Shown here piece after piece: positions 54,628-63,676 of a stretch of DNA of 64,000 nt (position 1 is the first letter of the stretch; every line of letters begins with the position of its first letter). The position numbers and the translations under genes are program-made. The stretch covers positions 229,035-293,034 of the forward strand of contig NZ_JAPZVR010000002.1 in NCBI RefSeq assembly GCF_027622855.1, read 5' to 3'. The stretch is from Glycomyces algeriensis (GTDB taxonomy: Bacteria; Actinomycetota; Actinomycetes; Mycobacteriales; Micromonosporaceae). The notes under the pieces are model-generated. The model had not been told where the DNA came from, made no database searches, and worked only from the letters and a program-made list of their open reading frames with translations.

Positions 54628-57207
54628 TCATTCCGGCGAGGCGGCGGCGGTGACGCGCGCGAGGCGCGGCCGTTCCCCGCCGGCGGTGCCGTGGACCAGC
54701 AGGCGCACCGCGCCGGTGTTCCATGATCCCGGAATCCACAGTCGACCGGGGTCCCCGCCGGTGAACTTCGGCCGGGCCGCGTCCTCGAGCCACACGCGCC
54801 CGAGCAGTTCGCCGCGTGTGAACGCGCTGACGCGCACCTGCGCGCCCTCGAACCGCAGGGAGCACCCGCCGGACGGGACGGCCACGTCGAGCCACGCCTC
54901 CTCCCCCGGAGCGAGCTCGAGCGGCAGCCCGACCGCCGTTCCCGCACTGTCCTTCTCGGACAGCGCGAGCAGGGCATGGTCGGCTTGCGCCTCGACCTGC
55001 CAGTCTCGCACAGCCTCCAGGCGCAGCAGGGTCGCACCGCCGCTGTCGACCGGCCAGTGCGGCATGGTGATCGCCACTGCACGGCCTTCGCCGGGGGCGA
55101 GGTGCACCCACGGGTCGTTCGGGCTCACGATGCGCGAGGCGCCGTCCACGGTGATCTCGCACGGCGTCTTGAGACCGTCGAGGTGCAGCGCGTAGTGGCC
55201 GGTGCCGTCCACCGGCAGGGCGCGCCGGTACGTGACCGGGCGTCCGATCCGGGTGCTGCTCCAGCCCGCGAGGGTCCGCACGGGGGCGGGGTCGCCGGCC
55301 CACTGCTCGCCGCCGTCGACGGTCCACAGTGCCGTGACGTCCTCGCTGGACGCGATCGCCCAGACGCGGCCGAGGCCGCGCAGCGACCCGATCGCGAGGC
55401 CGGGCAGGCGCGAGTCGTCGAAGTTCGCGTGGCCCCAGGTCTCCACGGTGGCGTCGAGCCGCGAGGCGCCCGCGAGCGGGATCCGCACGGTGGCGCCGAA
55501 CTTCGCGATGCTCGGCAGGGCGGTGCCGTCGAGCGCGAGGTCGACGATGTCGCTCGCGCCTTCGATGAGCAGCTCGCCGAGGCCTTCGACCGCGGTGGCG
55601 TAGTGCGTGCGGCCGCGGTAGACGCCGACGGCCTCGGAGCTCGGTGCGAGCTCGTGGGCCTCGGTCGCGCCGGTGCGGGTCTCGAGGTCGAGCCGGAACG
55701 CCTCGGTGAGGGTCTCCGGTTCGGCCGCAAGGGTTTCGAGCACGATCCGCTCGCCTCCGGGGGCCGGGACGTCGTCGGTGTGGATGAAGGTGATCGTCCA
55801 CTGCTTCGCGCCGGATGACACGGTCATGGTGACGCGCTCGCCGGGTTCGGCGGTGTGCGTGCCGGTGACGACCTGGCCGTCCTCGGTCTCGACCACGGCC
55901 GTGCTCGCGCCCCTGGAAGCGACCACGAGGCCTTCGGGCCCCGCGTTCACGAGGTCCGCCGAGCAGAAGCGCAGCGTGCCCGGCAGGCCGAACCGCGCGA
56001 GCGGCAGGTCGCGGGTGACCAGCGCACACGAGCCCGGGGCCAGCTCGATCACGGTCTCGCCGTGCGCATCGGCGAAGGTCGCCTTGCCCGGCTCCTCGCC
56101 GAGGTTCGGGACGCCCGTCAGCGTGCCGCCGCCGTCGAGCAGCAGCATCGACGGGGAGTCACTGGTGGGAACATCCACGCTGATCCCTTGCGCGGCAGTG
56201 GTGGTCGCGCGGGCGAGTGCCGGGCCGAGCGTGCGGGCGAGTGCCGCCAGCGCGCGGGCGTCGGCGGTCTCGGGCCGCGCTTCGCCGACCGGGGACAGGA
56301 ACCCGCCGAAGTCGTAGTCGTGGGTCATGAACCCGCCGGGGTCGCCCCAGTTGCCGACCGAGGGCGTGTACCCGAGGTCGTAGCCGGACGCCTGGAGGTA
56401 CGGCGCGAGCAGGGTCGCGCCGCTGGCCATGAGGCGGCGCAGCGTGGCGTGGGCCCGGTTGGTCTCGGTGACGAGCAGCGGGAGGCCCTTGGCGCCCAGG
56501 AGATCGGCGTAGTGGCGCACTTCGGCCTCGACGAACGGCGAGCGGTCGTCGGGGTAGAAGTTGAACGCTGGTGCGACGCCGTCGACGCCGCCCGTGGCGC
56601 CGATCAGGTCGCCCTGGCCGGCGCAGGCGATGAGCGGCACGTCGATGCCGTGGCCGGTCGCCATGTCCCGCAGGGCGGTGAAGTAGGCGTGGCGGTCGTG
56701 CGTGTCGAAGAAGTCGAGCTCGTTCTCCAACTGCACGGCCACCACACTGCCGCCGCGGCCCCACTGGCGCTCGGCGAGGAGCGGCATCGCCTGGTCGAAC
56801 CAGCCCTGCACCTGGGCGAGGAACTTCGGTTCCGCTTGGCGCAGTGCGAGTCCGTCTTCGAGCGCGAGCCATGCCGGCAGCGCGCCGCCGTCCCATTCGG
56901 AGCAGATGTACGGGCCGGGGCGGGCGATGACGGCGAGGCCGGCCTCGTGCGCGAGGTCGAGGAACGCGCCGACGTCGCGCCGCCCTTCGAAGTCCCACTC
57001 GCCCGGGGCGGTCTCGTGGAAGTTCCAGGGAAGGTAGACGTCGATCGCCCGGTACCCGGTGGCGCGGACCTGCGCGAGCCGGGCCTCCCAGACCTCGCGG
57101 GGCAGCCGGAAGTAGAACAGCGAGGCGCAGAGCAGGGTCTCCTCGCGGTCGTCGAGGACGAGCCCAGAGCGTCCGAGCCGGACGGTCGCGGTGGACGGAT
57201 CAGTCAC
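54628..57207 (-). CDS. GH35 beta-galactosidase-like glycoside hydrolase
   Basis: 859 residues from GTG 57207, which overlaps the permease stop as GTGA. The N-terminal TIM barrel has GPYICSEWDGGALPAWL, acid/base E163 in QLENEL and nucleophile E248 in LLVTETN. Several beta-sandwich domains follow. No signal peptide, so it acts on imported sugar. With the ABC permeases it suggests uptake and cleavage of a galactose-containing oligosaccharide. Confidence 0.92.
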   Translation of the reverse strand: MTDPSTATVRLGRSGLVLDDREETLLCASLFYFRLPREVWEARLAQVRATGYRAIDVYLPWNFHETAPGEWDFEGRRDVGAFLDLAHEAGLAVIARPGPYICSEWDGGALPAWLALEDGLALRQAEPKFLAQVQGWFDQAMPLLAERQWGRGGSVVAVQLENELDFFDTHDRHAYFTALRDMATGHGIDVPLIACAGQGDLIGATGGVDGVAPAFNFYPDDRSPFVEAEVRHYADLLGAKGLPLLVTETNRAHATLRRLMASGATLLAPYLQASGYDLGYTPSVGNWGDPGGFMTHDYDFGGFLSPVGEARPETADARALAALARTLGPALARATTTAAQGISVDVPTSDSPSMLLLDGGGTLTGVPNLGEEPGKATFADAHGETVIELAPGSCALVTRDLPLARFGLPGTLRFCSADLVNAGPEGLVVASRGASTAVVETEDGQVVTGTHTAEPGERVTMTVSSGAKQWTITFIHTDDVPAPGGERIVLETLAAEPETLTEAFRLDLETRTGATEAHELAPSSEAVGVYRGRTHYATAVEGLGELLIEGASDIVDLALDGTALPSIAKFGATVRIPLAGASRLDATVETWGHANFDDSRLPGLAIGSLRGLGRVWAIASSEDVTALWTVDGGEQWAGDPAPVRTLAGWSSTRIGRPVTYRRALPVDGTGHYALHLDGLKTPCEITVDGASRIVSPNDPWVHLAPGEGRAVAITMPHWPVDSGGATLLRLEAVRDWQVEAQADHALLALSEKDSAGTAVGLPLELAPGEEAWLDVAVPSGGCSLRFEGAQVRVSAFTRGELLGRVWLEDAARPKFTGGDPGRLWIPGSWNTGAVRLLVHGTAGGERPRLARVTAAASPE

Positions 57208-58142
57208 TTCACACCAGCACTTCCACCTTGGAGGTTCATTTCGTAGAGGTACTTCTGGCCGAGGTAGTAGATGACGATCATCGGCAGGGTCAGCATGATC
57301 GACCCGACCATGATGAGGTTCCACGGCGGCAGCTGCATCGCGTTGCTGGTGCTCGTCATGTACTGGAGGCCCAGCGCGAGCGGCATCTGGTTCTCGGCGT
57401 TGAGGTAGATGAGCGGGCCCATGAAGTCGCCCCACGCGTGCGTGAGCGTGAAGATCGCGATGGCGGTGAGGATCGGCCACATCATCGGCAGGATGATCTT
57501 GCGGTACACGCCGAAGTAGCCGAGCCCGTCCATCTGCGCGGCCTCGTCGAGGTCCCCGGAGATGCGGGAGACGAACTGCCGCACCAGGAACACGTTGAAC
57601 GCGTTGGTGAAGAAGTTCGGGATGATGAGCGGCAGGTACGTGTTGACCCAGCCGAGCTCCTTGAACAGCAGGAACTGCGGGATCATCGTGATCTGCGCGG
57701 GGATCATCATGGTGGCGAGCACGAGGATGAACATGAAGTTCTTCCCCGGGGCGCGCAGCCGCGCGAAGGCGTAGCCGACGAGCGAGGACGAGACCACCTG
57801 GCCCACCGCGGACAGGGTCGCGATGACGACCGAGTTGGTGATGAACCGCCCCACGGGCAGCCCGGTCGCGGTGAAGACGTCGGTGAAGTTCCGCCACTCG
57901 AACTCGCTCGGGATGACCGTGAACGCGTTCTGCGAACTGGTCAGGTCGCTCGCCAGCGAGATCGAGATCATGAGGACGAACGGCACGAAGAAGATCGCGG
58001 AGACGACGAGCAGCACCGCGTAGGTGGCGGGCGAGGCCTTGAAGGCCGAGAGCCGCTTCTGGGCGTGGTCGCCCGGGTCTTTCTTCTTGCGGCCGTTCGG
58101 GGCCGTGTGCGCGGGTGTGGTGGTCGGCGTGACGGCGGCCAT
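57204..58142 (-). CDS. sugar ABC transporter permease (MalG type)
   Basis: 312 residues, six TM helices, with the MalG-like N-terminal part and a cytoplasmic loop (LDEAAQMDGLGYFGVYRKIILPMM) that is the EAA motif for docking the ATPase. ATG 58142 overlaps the other permease's stop as TGATG. Subunit of a carbohydrate importer. Confidence 0.95.
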   Translation of the reverse strand: MAAVTPTTTPAHTAPNGRKKKDPGDHAQKRLSAFKASPATYAVLLVVSAIFFVPFVLMISISLASDLTSSQNAFTVIPSEFEWRNFTDVFTATGLPVGRFITNSVVIATLSAVGQVVSSSLVGYAFARLRAPGKNFMFILVLATMMIPAQITMIPQFLLFKELGWVNTYLPLIIPNFFTNAFNVFLVRQFVSRISGDLDEAAQMDGLGYFGVYRKIILPMMWPILTAIAIFTLTHAWGDFMGPLIYLNAENQMPLALGLQYMTSTSNAMQLPPWNLIMVGSIMLTLPMIVIYYLGQKYLYEMNLQGGSAGVK

Positions 58143-59116
58143 CACTTCACCTCCGTCTCGTAGAAGACCCACTTGCCGGCGGTCCGGAACGCGATCAGCG
58201 TGAGCAGCAGGATCACGACGAAGAGCAGCCAGGCGACGGCAGAGGCGTAACCGAAGTGGTAGAAGGAGAACGCCTCCTGGAACAGGAGCGTCACGACCAT
58301 CTGGCTGGCGTTGTCGGGGCCGCCGACGTTGCCGCCGGGGGCGAGGATGTAGACCTGCGAGAAGATCTGGAACGCCCCAATCAGCCCCATGATGAGGTTG
58401 AAGAAGATCACCGGGGTGATCTGCGGGAACGTGACGGACCAGAACTGGCGCCAAGGGCTGGCGCCGTCGATCTCGGCGGCTTCGTACAGCTCGCGCGGGA
58501 TGCCGTTCATGGCCGAGAGCAGGAGCACCGTGGCGCCGCCCGCGCCCCACACGGACAGGATGACCAGCGCCGGTTTGATCCAGGTGGTGCTGAGCAGCCA
58601 CTCGGGCCCGTCGATGCCGAACCAGCCGAGCATGTCGTTGAGCGGGCCGGAGGGCGCGAGCACCATCTTGAAGACCATGGCGGTCGCGACGAGCGGGACG
58701 AGCGTGGGCAGGTAGATGAAGGTGCGGAAGAGCTTGCGGCCGCGAATGCGCTTGTTGAGCAGGTTCGCCAGCCACACGCCGATGATGAGGCCGAGCGGGA
58801 CGGAGATCGCCGAGTAGAAGAAGGTGTTCCAGAGGGCCTTCCAGAAGATGGGGTCCTCGGTGAGCGCCTTGGCGTAGTTGTCCAGGCCGACCCATTCGGG
58901 CGGCGTGAAGGAGTCCCATTCCGTCAGCGAGATGTAGACGGAGGCGATCATGGGGCCGAGCAGGAACCCGACGAATCCGATCAGCCACGGCGAGATGAAG
59001 AGCCAGAAGAAGAGGGCCTCCTTCCTGCGCCGCTTGGACATCTTGGGGCGACGCCTCCCGGCGCCGCGCGACTCGCGCGCGGCGCCGGGGGCTTCGTCGA
59101 CGACGACGTTCGACAT
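58142..59116 (-). CDS. sugar ABC transporter permease (MalF type)
   Basis: 324 residues. A basic N-terminus, then six TM helices with the EAA motif YEAAEIDGASPWRQFWSVTFPQI-like segment. Starts 9 bases after the binding-protein gene. Partner of the MalG-type permease. Confidence 0.95.
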   Translation of the reverse strand: MSNVVVDEAPGAARESRGAGRRRPKMSKRRRKEALFFWLFISPWLIGFVGFLLGPMIASVYISLTEWDSFTPPEWVGLDNYAKALTEDPIFWKALWNTFFYSAISVPLGLIIGVWLANLLNKRIRGRKLFRTFIYLPTLVPLVATAMVFKMVLAPSGPLNDMLGWFGIDGPEWLLSTTWIKPALVILSVWGAGGATVLLLSAMNGIPRELYEAAEIDGASPWRQFWSVTFPQITPVIFFNLIMGLIGAFQIFSQVYILAPGGNVGGPDNASQMVVTLLFQEAFSFYHFGYASAVAWLLFVVILLLTLIAFRTAGKWVFYETEVK

Positions 59117-59125
59117 CGGAGCGTC

Positions 59126-60397
59126 CTACTCGATGATCGACTCGAGTTGGGTCTGGACCTTGTCCAGCTCGGTCTGCGCGTCGCCGCCCTCGTTCCAGAA
59201 GGTGCCGAGGTTGTCGTCGAAGGCCGCCTGCATCTCGTTCCACTCCGGGATGAACGGGGCGCGGAAGATGAACTCGGAGGACTCGCCGAAGGCGCCCATG
59301 TTCAGGCCCTCGGGGGCCCAGGCGGGCTTGAGGAAGGCGTCGGACTGCTGCACTTCGAGGTTGGCCGGGACGTCCTGGGCCTTGTCGATGATGACGGTCT
59401 GCGCTTCGACGTCGGTGAGGAAGTCGATGGCTTCGAACGCCTTCTCGGGGTTCTCCGAGTCGCGGGTGATGGACAGGCCGGAACCGAAGGCGGAGACCGC
59501 CTGCTCCTGGCCGCCCCACATCGGGGCGATGCCCCAGTTGATGTCGGACTCGATGAGCCCGCCGATGCCCCAGAAGCCGGTGGCGTTCATCGCGACGGTG
59601 CCCGCGGCGAAGGCGGGGTCGCCGCCCATGTCCGGGCCCATGTCCGCGTACTCGGTCGCGGTCGGGGCGTAGTGGTACTTGTACTGCAGGTCGTTGGCCC
59701 ACTGGAGGGCTTGGACGACCTCAGGGGAGTTGACCGTGGGCTGGCCGCTGTCGTCGATGATCTGCCCGCCGTTCTGGTAGGCGAAGCTCCACCACTGGGC
59801 CCACCAGCCCGCGCCCGAGAAGCCCCACTGCTCACCGGGGATGGTCAGCTTCTCCATGGCGGCCTGGGCGTCGTCCTGGGTCCAGGCGGCGGTCGGGTAC
59901 TCGACGCCCGCGGCGTCGAACAGGTCCTTGTTGTAGTAGAGGATCATCGCGCCGGAGCGGTCGGGGATCGCGTAGGTCTGGTCCTCGTAGGTGTAGAGGT
60001 CGCCGACGGGGCCGAAGCGCTGCTCCATGTCCAGGCCGGCGGACTCGATGTACTCGTCGAGCGGCAGGAGCTGGCTCTTGGACGAGTAGGAGTTGACGTT
60101 CTCGGCCACCTGCATGATGTCGGGGCCGTCGCCGCCCGCGATCATCGTCTGCACCTTCTGCGCGTACTTGTCCGCGGGGATCAGCTGGAGTTCGATCTTG
60201 GTGTCGGGGTTCGCCGCCTCGTAGAGGTCGATGCGGGCCTGGTAGGTCTCCTTGTCGAGGTCGCCGCCCCAGACGACCATCTTGAGGGTGCCGTCGTCCT
60301 CGGCTTCGCCTCCGCCGCATGCCGCCAGGGCCGCCGCTGCGAGCAGTGCCGTCGCTGCGATCCCGGCGCCTTTGCGCCAATGAGCCTTGTCCACCAT
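59126..60397 (-). CDS. sugar ABC transporter substrate-binding lipoprotein
   Basis: 423 residues from ATG 60397 (AAGGAGG 8 bases upstream). Lipoprotein signal with lipobox LAAC (C27). Mature extracellular solute-binding family-1 fold (TLKMVVWGGDLDKETYQARI, NSPEVVQALQWANDL, AFGSGLSITRDSENPEKAFE). Binds an oligosaccharide for the permeases encoded downstream. First gene of the operon. Confidence 0.95.
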   Translation of the reverse strand: MVDKAHWRKGAGIAATALLAAAALAACGGGEAEDDGTLKMVVWGGDLDKETYQARIDLYEAANPDTKIELQLIPADKYAQKVQTMIAGGDGPDIMQVAENVNSYSSKSQLLPLDEYIESAGLDMEQRFGPVGDLYTYEDQTYAIPDRSGAMILYYNKDLFDAAGVEYPTAAWTQDDAQAAMEKLTIPGEQWGFSGAGWWAQWWSFAYQNGGQIIDDSGQPTVNSPEVVQALQWANDLQYKYHYAPTATEYADMGPDMGGDPAFAAGTVAMNATGFWGIGGLIESDINWGIAPMWGGQEQAVSAFGSGLSITRDSENPEKAFEAIDFLTDVEAQTVIIDKAQDVPANLEVQQSDAFLKPAWAPEGLNMGAFGESSEFIFRAPFIPEWNEMQAAFDDNLGTFWNEGGDAQTELDKVQTQLESIIE

Positions 60398-60430
60398 GTC
60401 TTCCGCCTCCTTGCGGTCGGGGGGTTCGGA

Positions 60431-60494
60431 CGCCGGCGGGCCGCCGGCGCGAGTTAAGACAAGGCAAAATCTAACCCATAGATAAAGGGTTGGA
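60431..60494 (-). promoter_or_regulatory. promoter/operator region of the sugar operon
   Basis: Contains an imperfect inverted repeat TCTAACCC (60470-60477) and GGGTTGGA (60487-60494) 9 bases apart, within an AT-richer stretch, and a 19-bp GC palindrome (60431-60449) nearer the binding-protein start. A ROK repressor dimer would fit the first dyad. Confidence 0.45.
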
Positions 60495-60627
60495 TAGAGG
60501 CCGTCGGATAACGATTTCGACGCGGTGAACACCGGATGACCGGACCCCTTCCCATGTCGCATGCGCCGCGCGACCCGGCCCGGGGGACCGTCCGTTGTGA
60601 AATACAATAGTATTCCTATCGTTTTAG

Positions 60628-60656
60628 TTGACTTTCTTTTCGGGCGGCATTATGGT
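60628..60656 (+). promoter_or_regulatory. strong sigma-70-like promoter of the family-5 binding protein
   Basis: -35 TTGACT (60628-60633), 17-bp spacer and -10 TATGGT (60651-60656), in an unusually AT-rich patch (60598-60670). The start codon is about 50 bases downstream. An upstream dyad ATAG-N5-CTAT lies at 60607-60619. Confidence 0.7.
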
Positions 60657-60707
60657 GTGATGCGTGCGAGTGTGCACTTCCCCCTGTATGACGTGAAAGA
60701 GCCTGCT

Positions 60708-62462
60708 ATGCCCGAGAAAGCACCCCGTCGCGGCCTGCGAGCCACCAGCCTCGCCGCCGCGTCCGCCGTCCTCGCCCTGGGCCTCACCGCCTGCGGCGGC
60801 GACGAAGCCGCCGGCACCGGCGTCGGCTTCGAGGACTGCCTGACCGAACCCACCACCTGCAACTCCGGTCCGCGCGCCGAAGGCGGCGACCTGACCTGGG
60901 CCGTGGGCGGCAAATGGGAGGCCTGGGGCCAGGCCGACATCTACGGCTCCAGCCTCTCCACCTCGATCATCAACCAGCCTTTGCGCCCGACGGTCTTCAC
61001 GTACGACCAGGCCGGCGAGATCCACTACAACGACGGGATCTACTCCGAAGGGCCCGAACTGGTCTCAGAGGCGCCGCTGACGGTGGCCTACCACCTCAAG
61101 CCGGAGGCGACCTGGGGCGAGGGCACCCCGATCGGCATCGACGACTTCCTGTGGCACTGGAAGGCCACGTCGACCGACGAGGCCCAGTGCGCCGGGTGCA
61201 CCCCGGCCACCAGCTACGGGTCCAATGTGGCCTCGATCGAGCCGGGCGTGGCGAACACCGTCGTCGTCACCTACAAGGACGGCTACCTCGACTCCGAGTG
61301 GTACGCCGCGCAGGTCATCACCCACCCCGCGCACATCGCCGAGGCCCGCGGCCACGCCGACTGGCGCACCGACCCGGCCGTGATGGCCGCTTCCGTCGCC
61401 GACTTCTCGGAGAACCCGCCGCTCGACTACAGCGCCGGGCCGTTCCGGATGACCGAGGGCGTGCTGGGCGACTATGCGAAGTACGTGCCGAACCCCGAGT
61501 GGACGGGCTCGCAGCAGTCGACGCTGGACTCCTTGACGCTCAAGTACATCGAGGGCGCCGACGCCATGGCGACCGAGCTGCGGCAGGGCACGATCGACGG
61601 GGCCGCGCCCTCCAGCTTCGACCCCGAGATCCTCGACCAGCTCGCGGCCGACGAGAACCTGAAGTACAGCGTCGCGCCCCAGTCGGGCTGGTCCCACATC
61701 GACGCGAACTTCGACAACCCGTTCCTGGCCGCCGAACCGCTGCGCCGGGCGATCTTCACCGCGATCGACGCCGACGAGATCAACGCCCGCGCCTACGGCA
61801 CCGCGTTCGAGGGCACCGAGACGATGACGAACGTGCTGTTCCGTCCCGGCTCGGAGTTCCACACCGACCAGATCGGCGACTCCGGCCTCGGCTCGGGCGA
61901 CCAGGAGGCGGCCCGCGCGATCCTCGAGGACGCCGGCTACACCTGGGACGGCGACGCGCTCCTCACCCCTGAGGGCGAGCCGGTCTCGCTGCGCTTCCGC
62001 ACCGGCATCGAGGGCGAGGCCTTCACGCCGATCATCCAGGACCTGGTCATCACCTACCTGGGCGACCTCGGCATCGACCTCACCACCGACCCGATCCCCG
62101 GCGGCGAGCTGAACTCCGTGCTCGAGGCCCGCGACTGGGACCTCATCCTGTTCTCCTGGATCGAGACCCCGCTGTTCGCCTCCTCCGCGGCCGACTACTG
62201 GGGCGAGGGCAACCACACCGGGTTCCAGGACGACCGGGTCGACGCGATCGTGGCCGAGCTCGCCACGACCCTCGACCGCGACCGCGCCGCCGAGCTCAAC
62301 AACGAGGCCGCGCAGATCTCCCTCGACCAGTCGGTGCAGCTGCCGCTGGCGTGGACCCCGCAGCTGGTCATGGTCGACAAGGACGTCGTGAACGTCCGCG
62401 ACAACTGGGCCACCACCATGCGGGTCTTCTACAACGTGGGCGAGTGGGGCTTCGCCGAATAG
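60708..62462 (+). CDS. family-5 extracellular solute-binding lipoprotein
   Basis: 584 residues from ATG 60708. Lipobox LTAC (C29). DppA/OppA-like two-lobe fold of about 540 residues, with INQPLRPTVFTYDQAGEI, LRRAIFTAIDADEINA and IDLTTDPIPGGELN. No permease or ATPase gene is next to it. It is read divergently from the sugar operon. It may feed a peptide-type transporter encoded elsewhere or sense a ligand. A pair of Cys near C166/C169 (CAGC) is unusual. Confidence 0.9.
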   Translation: MPEKAPRRGLRATSLAAASAVLALGLTACGGDEAAGTGVGFEDCLTEPTTCNSGPRAEGGDLTWAVGGKWEAWGQADIYGSSLSTSIINQPLRPTVFTYDQAGEIHYNDGIYSEGPELVSEAPLTVAYHLKPEATWGEGTPIGIDDFLWHWKATSTDEAQCAGCTPATSYGSNVASIEPGVANTVVVTYKDGYLDSEWYAAQVITHPAHIAEARGHADWRTDPAVMAASVADFSENPPLDYSAGPFRMTEGVLGDYAKYVPNPEWTGSQQSTLDSLTLKYIEGADAMATELRQGTIDGAAPSSFDPEILDQLAADENLKYSVAPQSGWSHIDANFDNPFLAAEPLRRAIFTAIDADEINARAYGTAFEGTETMTNVLFRPGSEFHTDQIGDSGLGSGDQEAARAILEDAGYTWDGDALLTPEGEPVSLRFRTGIEGEAFTPIIQDLVITYLGDLGIDLTTDPIPGGELNSVLEARDWDLILFSWIETPLFASSAADYWGEGNHTGFQDDRVDAIVAELATTLDRDRAAELNNEAAQISLDQSVQLPLAWTPQLVMVDKDVVNVRDNWATTMRVFYNVGEWGFAE

Positions 62463-62575
62463 CGGCACAGCGCCGAGGGCCGACAGGCCGCGAAGCGCCG
62501 AGTACGAATAGGCGAGCGCCGCAAGGCGCACGACCGCCCAGTGCTCAGAACGGGCAGCGGGCGAACCGATCGGCA

Positions 62576-62607
62576 GGGCCGGGCGCAGCGGGATCAGCGC
62601 CCGGCCC
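62576..62607 (+). terminator. terminator hairpin before the cation transporter
   Basis: An 11-bp stem GGGCCGGGCGC with GCGCCCGGCCC around a 10-nt loop, 114 bases after the binding-protein stop. The 62463-62575 stretch has no gene. Confidence 0.85.
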
Positions 62608-62670
62608 GTCCGTGTGGTTGAGGGGCGAACCGGTCGCCGCGGCGCTGCCGGCTCGCATAGGCTCGGAGCC

Positions 62671-63627
62671 GTGAGCGATGAAGCGGCGACCGTGAACTCC
62701 GAGAGCGTCCTGACCGTGCTCGTCGCCGCGCTCATGAACCTCGGCATCGCGCTCGCGAAGCTCATCGCCGGCATCCTCGGCGGCTCGGCCGCGATGGTCT
62801 CGGAGGCCGCGCACTCGGCGGCCGACACCGTCACGCAGGTCATGCTCTACATCGCGCTGCGCAACAGCGCGAAGCCCGCCGACGACCGGCACCCCTTCGG
62901 CTACGGCAGTACCGCCTACCTGTGGGCCGCGCTCGCGGCGGCCCTCACGTTCGTGGCCGGCGGCCTGTTCTCGATCACGCACGGCTTCCATTCGCTCCAC
63001 GAGGGCGCCGAGGGCGACTTCCTGCTCTCCTACATCGTGCTGGGCATCTCGTTCGTCCTCGAAGCAGTCTCCTTCGGACGGACGATCGTGCAGCTGCGCC
63101 ACGAATCGGAGCGCTGGTCGGTGCGGCCGAGGACCTTCCTGCGGCACACCCCGGACACGAGCCTCAAAGCCGTGTTCCTCGAGGACCTCGCCGCGCTCAT
63201 CGGCCTGGTCCTGGCCGCGACGGGCCTCGCGCTCACCGAGGCCACCGGGAACCCGGTGTTCGACGGCACCGCCTCGATCCTCATCGGCGTGCTCCTGCTC
63301 GTCGTCGCGGTGACGCTCGGCCACGCGAACGTCTCGCTGCTCATCGGCAAGAGCCTGCCGCCGCGCTTCCGCGGGGCGGTGCGGTCCGAGCTCGAGGGGG
63401 GCGAGCACATCACGGCCGTCCAGGACCTCTTGACGCTCCAGCTCGGCCCGACCTCGGTGATCATCGCGGCGAAGATCGACTTCAGCGACAGCGCGAGCGG
63501 CGACCAGATCGAGCGGACCTGCCGGGAGCTGGAGGCGCGCCTGCGCGAGCGGTTCCCGATGGTGATGTACGTGTTCCTGAGCCCGTGGGGCGAGGCGGAC
63601 CCGCGGGTCGGCACTCAGGCGGACTGA
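62671..63627 (+). CDS. cation diffusion facilitator family transporter
   Basis: 318 residues from GTG 62671. About six TM helices with the CDF metal sites (EAAHSAADTVTQ in TM2 and FLEDLAALIGLVL in TM5) and a C-terminal cytosolic domain (IAAKIDFSDSASGDQIERT). Metal-proton antiporter family for zinc, iron or manganese; the metal is not assignable. Single gene with a terminator. Confidence 0.9.
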   Translation: MSDEAATVNSESVLTVLVAALMNLGIALAKLIAGILGGSAAMVSEAAHSAADTVTQVMLYIALRNSAKPADDRHPFGYGSTAYLWAALAAALTFVAGGLFSITHGFHSLHEGAEGDFLLSYIVLGISFVLEAVSFGRTIVQLRHESERWSVRPRTFLRHTPDTSLKAVFLEDLAALIGLVLAATGLALTEATGNPVFDGTASILIGVLLLVVAVTLGHANVSLLIGKSLPPRFRGAVRSELEGGEHITAVQDLLTLQLGPTSVIIAAKIDFSDSASGDQIERTCRELEARLRERFPMVMYVFLSPWGEADPRVGTQAD

Positions 63628-63635
63628 GACGCGAA

Positions 63636-63665
63636 AAGGCCGCCGGGGGCTTCCCCGGCGGCCTT
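63636..63665. terminator. bidirectional terminator
   Basis: A perfect 13-bp stem, AAGGCCGCCGGGG with CCCCGGCGGCCTT, around GCTT, between the convergent cation transporter and peroxiredoxin genes. Confidence 0.92.
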
Positions 63666-63676
63666 CGCGATCAGTC

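Noticed and set aside
51084-55082. Very long minus-strand frame of about 1330 codons
   Set aside because: It joins the FAD-Rieske gene to antisense-like shadow across the GyrI, ROK and GH35 genes; the true start is at 52616.
57204-59702. Long minus-strand frame of 832 codons as one protein
   Set aside because: Only the last 312 codons are the permease; the rest is a shadow of the other permease and binding protein.
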